A stretch of DNA of 33,868 bases from ZC4RG42 sp003242425. Lineage in GTDB: Bacteria; Pseudomonadota; Gammaproteobacteria; Burkholderiales; SG8-39. The translations under genes and the position numbers were made by a program. Below, piece by piece: positions 32,077-33,868 of this stretch. Position 1 is the stretch's first letter. The number at the start of each line of letters is the position of its first letter. The notes under the pieces are model-generated. The model made no database searches and was not told the origin of the DNA. It saw nothing but the letters and a program-made list of their open reading frames with translations. Where the stretch lies: positions 1-33,868 of the forward strand of contig CALCIE010000047.1 in the NCBI GenBank assembly GCA_937907425.1, read 5' to 3'.

Positions 32077-32094
32077 GACGGCACCATTGCCGTC
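32077..32094 (-). repeat. Leader hairpin next to the Shine-Dalgarno of the 39-residue gene
   Basis: GACGGCA (32077-32083) and TGCCGTC (32088-32094) form a perfect 7-bp stem with a 4-nt loop. It sits two bases before the Shine-Dalgarno, at the start of the predicted short leader, so it could affect translation. Confidence 0.5.
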
Positions 32095-32103
32095 TCAGAG
32101 AGC

Positions 32104-32132
32104 ATTGTGCGGCCGCGATTGCTGCGATGCAA
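32104..32132 (-). promoter_or_regulatory. Candidate sigma70 promoter of the 39-residue gene
   Basis: On the minus strand TTGCAT (32132-32127) is followed after 17 nt by CACAAT (32109-32104), about 45 nt before the ATG. The -35 lies inside one arm of the 12-bp inverted repeat at 32121-32153. Confidence 0.5.
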
Positions 32133-32153
32133 AATGAATTATTGCATCGCAGC
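32121..32153. repeat. 12-bp perfect inverted repeat overlapping the -35
   Basis: GCTGCGATGCAA (32121-32132) and TTGCATCGCAGC (32142-32153) flank a 9-nt AT-rich centre. Without a T tract it is a poor terminator; overlap with the -35 favours an operator. Confidence 0.6.
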
Positions 32154-32181
32154 ATAAGTCAGCTATATGAGAGTGACTTAT
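32154..32181. repeat. Second inverted repeat, 8-bp arms
   Basis: ATAAGTCA (32154-32161) and TGACTTAT (32174-32181) flank a 12-nt spacer, directly abutting the first repeat and just past the stop of the 100-residue gene. The stretch is AT-rich compared with its surroundings. Confidence 0.5.
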
Positions 32182-32184
32182 TGC

Positions 32185-32487
32185 TCAGCGCTCCGGCCGG
32201 CGGACGACCTCGCCTTCGATGATCCGGCCGCCGAACTCCTGCCGGAACGCGGCGAAAGGATCGTGCGGCGGCGCTTCGCGCATGCGCCTGCGCAGCGCCC
32301 GGGTCTTCCACCACAGCCGCGCGCCGGCAATGACCGCCACCGTCATCACCACGGCGAAGAGCAGGATGGACACCATGAGGGAGAAGGCCAGCACCGTGGC
32401 GCCGGCCAGCACGGTCAGAATTCTGGTGAACCACTTCTTGGGCGCGCCGGCTTGGTTGCCGTTCCAGCCTAGTCGGGGGTCGTACAT
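32185..32487 (-). CDS. 100-residue membrane protein, function unknown
   Basis: I chose the ATG at 32487 (MYDPRLGWNG) because AAAGGAA lies about 6 nt upstream; a longer in-frame ATG at 32700 gives a low-complexity extension. A soluble N-terminus (about 1-20) is followed by a long hydrophobic region (about 22-57) that could be one long or two short helices. A basic stretch WWKTRALRRRMREA follows, then a soluble tail with FGGRIIEGEVVRRPER. It precedes the 39-residue gene on the same strand but is separated by two inverted repeats. Family not recognised. Confidence 0.75.
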   Translation of the reverse strand: MYDPRLGWNGNQAGAPKKWFTRILTVLAGATVLAFSLMVSILLFAVVMTVAVIAGARLWWKTRALRRRMREAPPHDPFAAFRQEFGGRIIEGEVVRRPER

Positions 32488-32784
32488 GAGGTTCCTTTCT
32501 TGAAACGTGCGCGCCTGGCGTCGCAACTTCAGGGATTGGTCGGCGGAGCGCCCGTTCGGTTCCCGGGCTGCCGGCGCTGCAGGGGCGGGCGGCGAAGGGT
32601 CATCGCCGGATCGGCCGATTATCGCAGCTTCGGCGCGCGCAAACGGGAAGTGGGGCCGGACGCGGGCCGGGACAAGCCGTTCGCGGTATGCGGCTTGCAA
32701 AGGGCGATGACCGCTCGAACCGCGCCCGCCGTCCCACGCATCGCGCCGCCTCTGCGCCGTACGAGGAATCTTTCAACAGGCGCT

Positions 32785-32814
32785 CTTGAAATGGGGTAGG
32801 GGCGTCCCTATCAT
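32785..32814 (+). promoter_or_regulatory. Overlapping sigma32 and sigma70 promoters of groESL
   Basis: CTTGAAA (32785-32791), 14 nt, then CCCTATCA fits the heat-shock sigma32 consensus. The same bases give TTGAAA (32786-32791), 17 nt, TATCAT (32809-32814) for sigma70. The rest of the gap 32488-32784 shows no convincing gene. Confidence 0.75.
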
Positions 32815-32840
32815 TAGCACTCGCCAAGGCCGAGTGCTAA
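32814..32840. promoter_or_regulatory. CIRCE operator (HrcA site)
   Basis: TTAGCACTC (32814-32822), 9 nt, GAGTGCTAA (32832-32840): a perfect match to the CIRCE consensus bound by the HrcA repressor. It begins on the last base of the -10. Confidence 0.97.
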
Positions 32841-32933
32841 CACTGGCGTGTTTGATCATCGAATTCAGCTTTGAACGCCGCCTCAAGATAAGCGTTCGCT
32901 CACTTACTTTATCTACGTTGGAGGATTATTGGC

Positions 32934-33221
32934 ATGAAAATCCGTCCCCTGCATGACCGCGTCGTCATCAAGCGGTTGGAAGAGGAACGCAAGACCGCGG
33001 CCGGGATCGTGATCCCGGACAATGCGGCGGAGAAGCCGGACCAGGGTGAAGTGGTCGCTGTGGGCAACGGCAAGATCCTGGACGACGGGAAGGTGCGTCC
33101 GCTCGAAGTGAAGGTCGGCGATCGCGTGTTGTTCGGCAAGTACGCGGGTCAGACCGTGAAGATCGACGGCGAGGAATACCTCGTCATGCGCGAAGAAGAC
33201 ATCATGGGCGTGATCGCCTAA
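32934..33221 (+). CDS. groES: Co-chaperonin GroES
   Basis: A 95-residue GroES starting MKIRPLHDRVVIKRLEEERKTAAGIVIPD. The mobile loop (about 17-32), the LEVKVGDRVLFGKYAGQ region and the C-terminal YLVMREEDIMGVI are all standard. It caps GroEL to enclose folding substrates. TTGGAGGA lies upstream of the ATG. groEL follows after 25 nt, and the pair is controlled by the CIRCE site and the dual promoter. Confidence 0.98.
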   Translation: MKIRPLHDRVVIKRLEEERKTAAGIVIPDNAAEKPDQGEVVAVGNGKILDDGKVRPLEVKVGDRVLFGKYAGQTVKIDGEEYLVMREEDIMGVIA

Positions 33222-33246
33222 TCGGATACGAACAGGAGTTTTTGAG

Positions 33247-33868
<622 letters not shown>

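Noticed and set aside
32600..32827. Minus-strand 75-codon frame before groES
   Set aside because: It overlaps the groESL promoter and CIRCE region and has the Arg/Pro-rich composition of chance frames.

Overview
The window is GC-rich bacterial chromosome, densely coding on both strands, with no tRNA, rRNA, transposase or CRISPR that I can see. Ubiquinone genes (ubiA, ubiD), the gcl-hyi-glxR glyoxylate cassette, the lipoprotein/YcfL/LpoB operon, a PLD-VTT fusion and a CIRCE-controlled groESL point to a proteobacterium. My best guess is a betaproteobacterium; the order cannot be told from sequence alone.

Layout, left to right. (1) Positions 1-4790: a PLD-type phospholipid synthase/phosphodiesterase fused to a VTT membrane domain (cut by the left edge), an unrecognised soluble protein, and an endonuclease/exonuclease/phosphatase (EEP) family protein. 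This resembles the clsB/ybhP pairing of enterics. A small membrane protein and a flavin reductase follow. (2) 4791-8882: a regulated gap, then gcl, hyi and glxR, which take two glyoxylate to D-glycerate via tartronate semialdehyde; a strong terminator closes the unit. (3) 9070-9717: two small orphan proteins, one DUF2188-like and one OB-fold like that of phage/T6SS spikes. (4) 9860-13194: a four-gene envelope operon (COG3014-like lipoprotein, YcfL-like, LpoB, and a second LpoB-like protein without a lipobox), ended by a bidirectional terminator. (5) 13199-19423: a membrane-bound alpha/beta-hydrolase-like protein divergent from a 1490-residue exported protein built of repeated CPxC...CX4C helical modules and four PKEDI linear motifs. 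This is the most novel content of the window. (6) 19481-22639: a minus-strand block of a glycosyltransferase and two methyltransferases, then a TPR protein. (7) 22718-27580: ridA, recG, ubiA, ubiD. (8) 27633-30518: two paralogous small membrane proteins, a lytic transglycosylase, and convergent dacB (PBP4 type). (9) 30575-32487: cbpM and cbpA, a previously easy-to-miss 39-residue membrane protein with its own operator-like control region, and a 100-residue membrane protein. (10) 32785-33868: groES and the start of groEL under overlapping sigma70/sigma32 promoters and a CIRCE operator.

Functional themes are carbon salvage from glyoxylate, cell-envelope and peptidoglycan metabolism (LpoB, transglycosylase, DacB, PLD), ubiquinone synthesis, and chaperones (CbpA/CbpM, GroESL). 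The main uncharacterised items are the cysteine-module protein with its divergent hydrolase, the second LpoB paralogue, the orphan OB-fold protein, and the 39-residue gene with nested inverted repeats.
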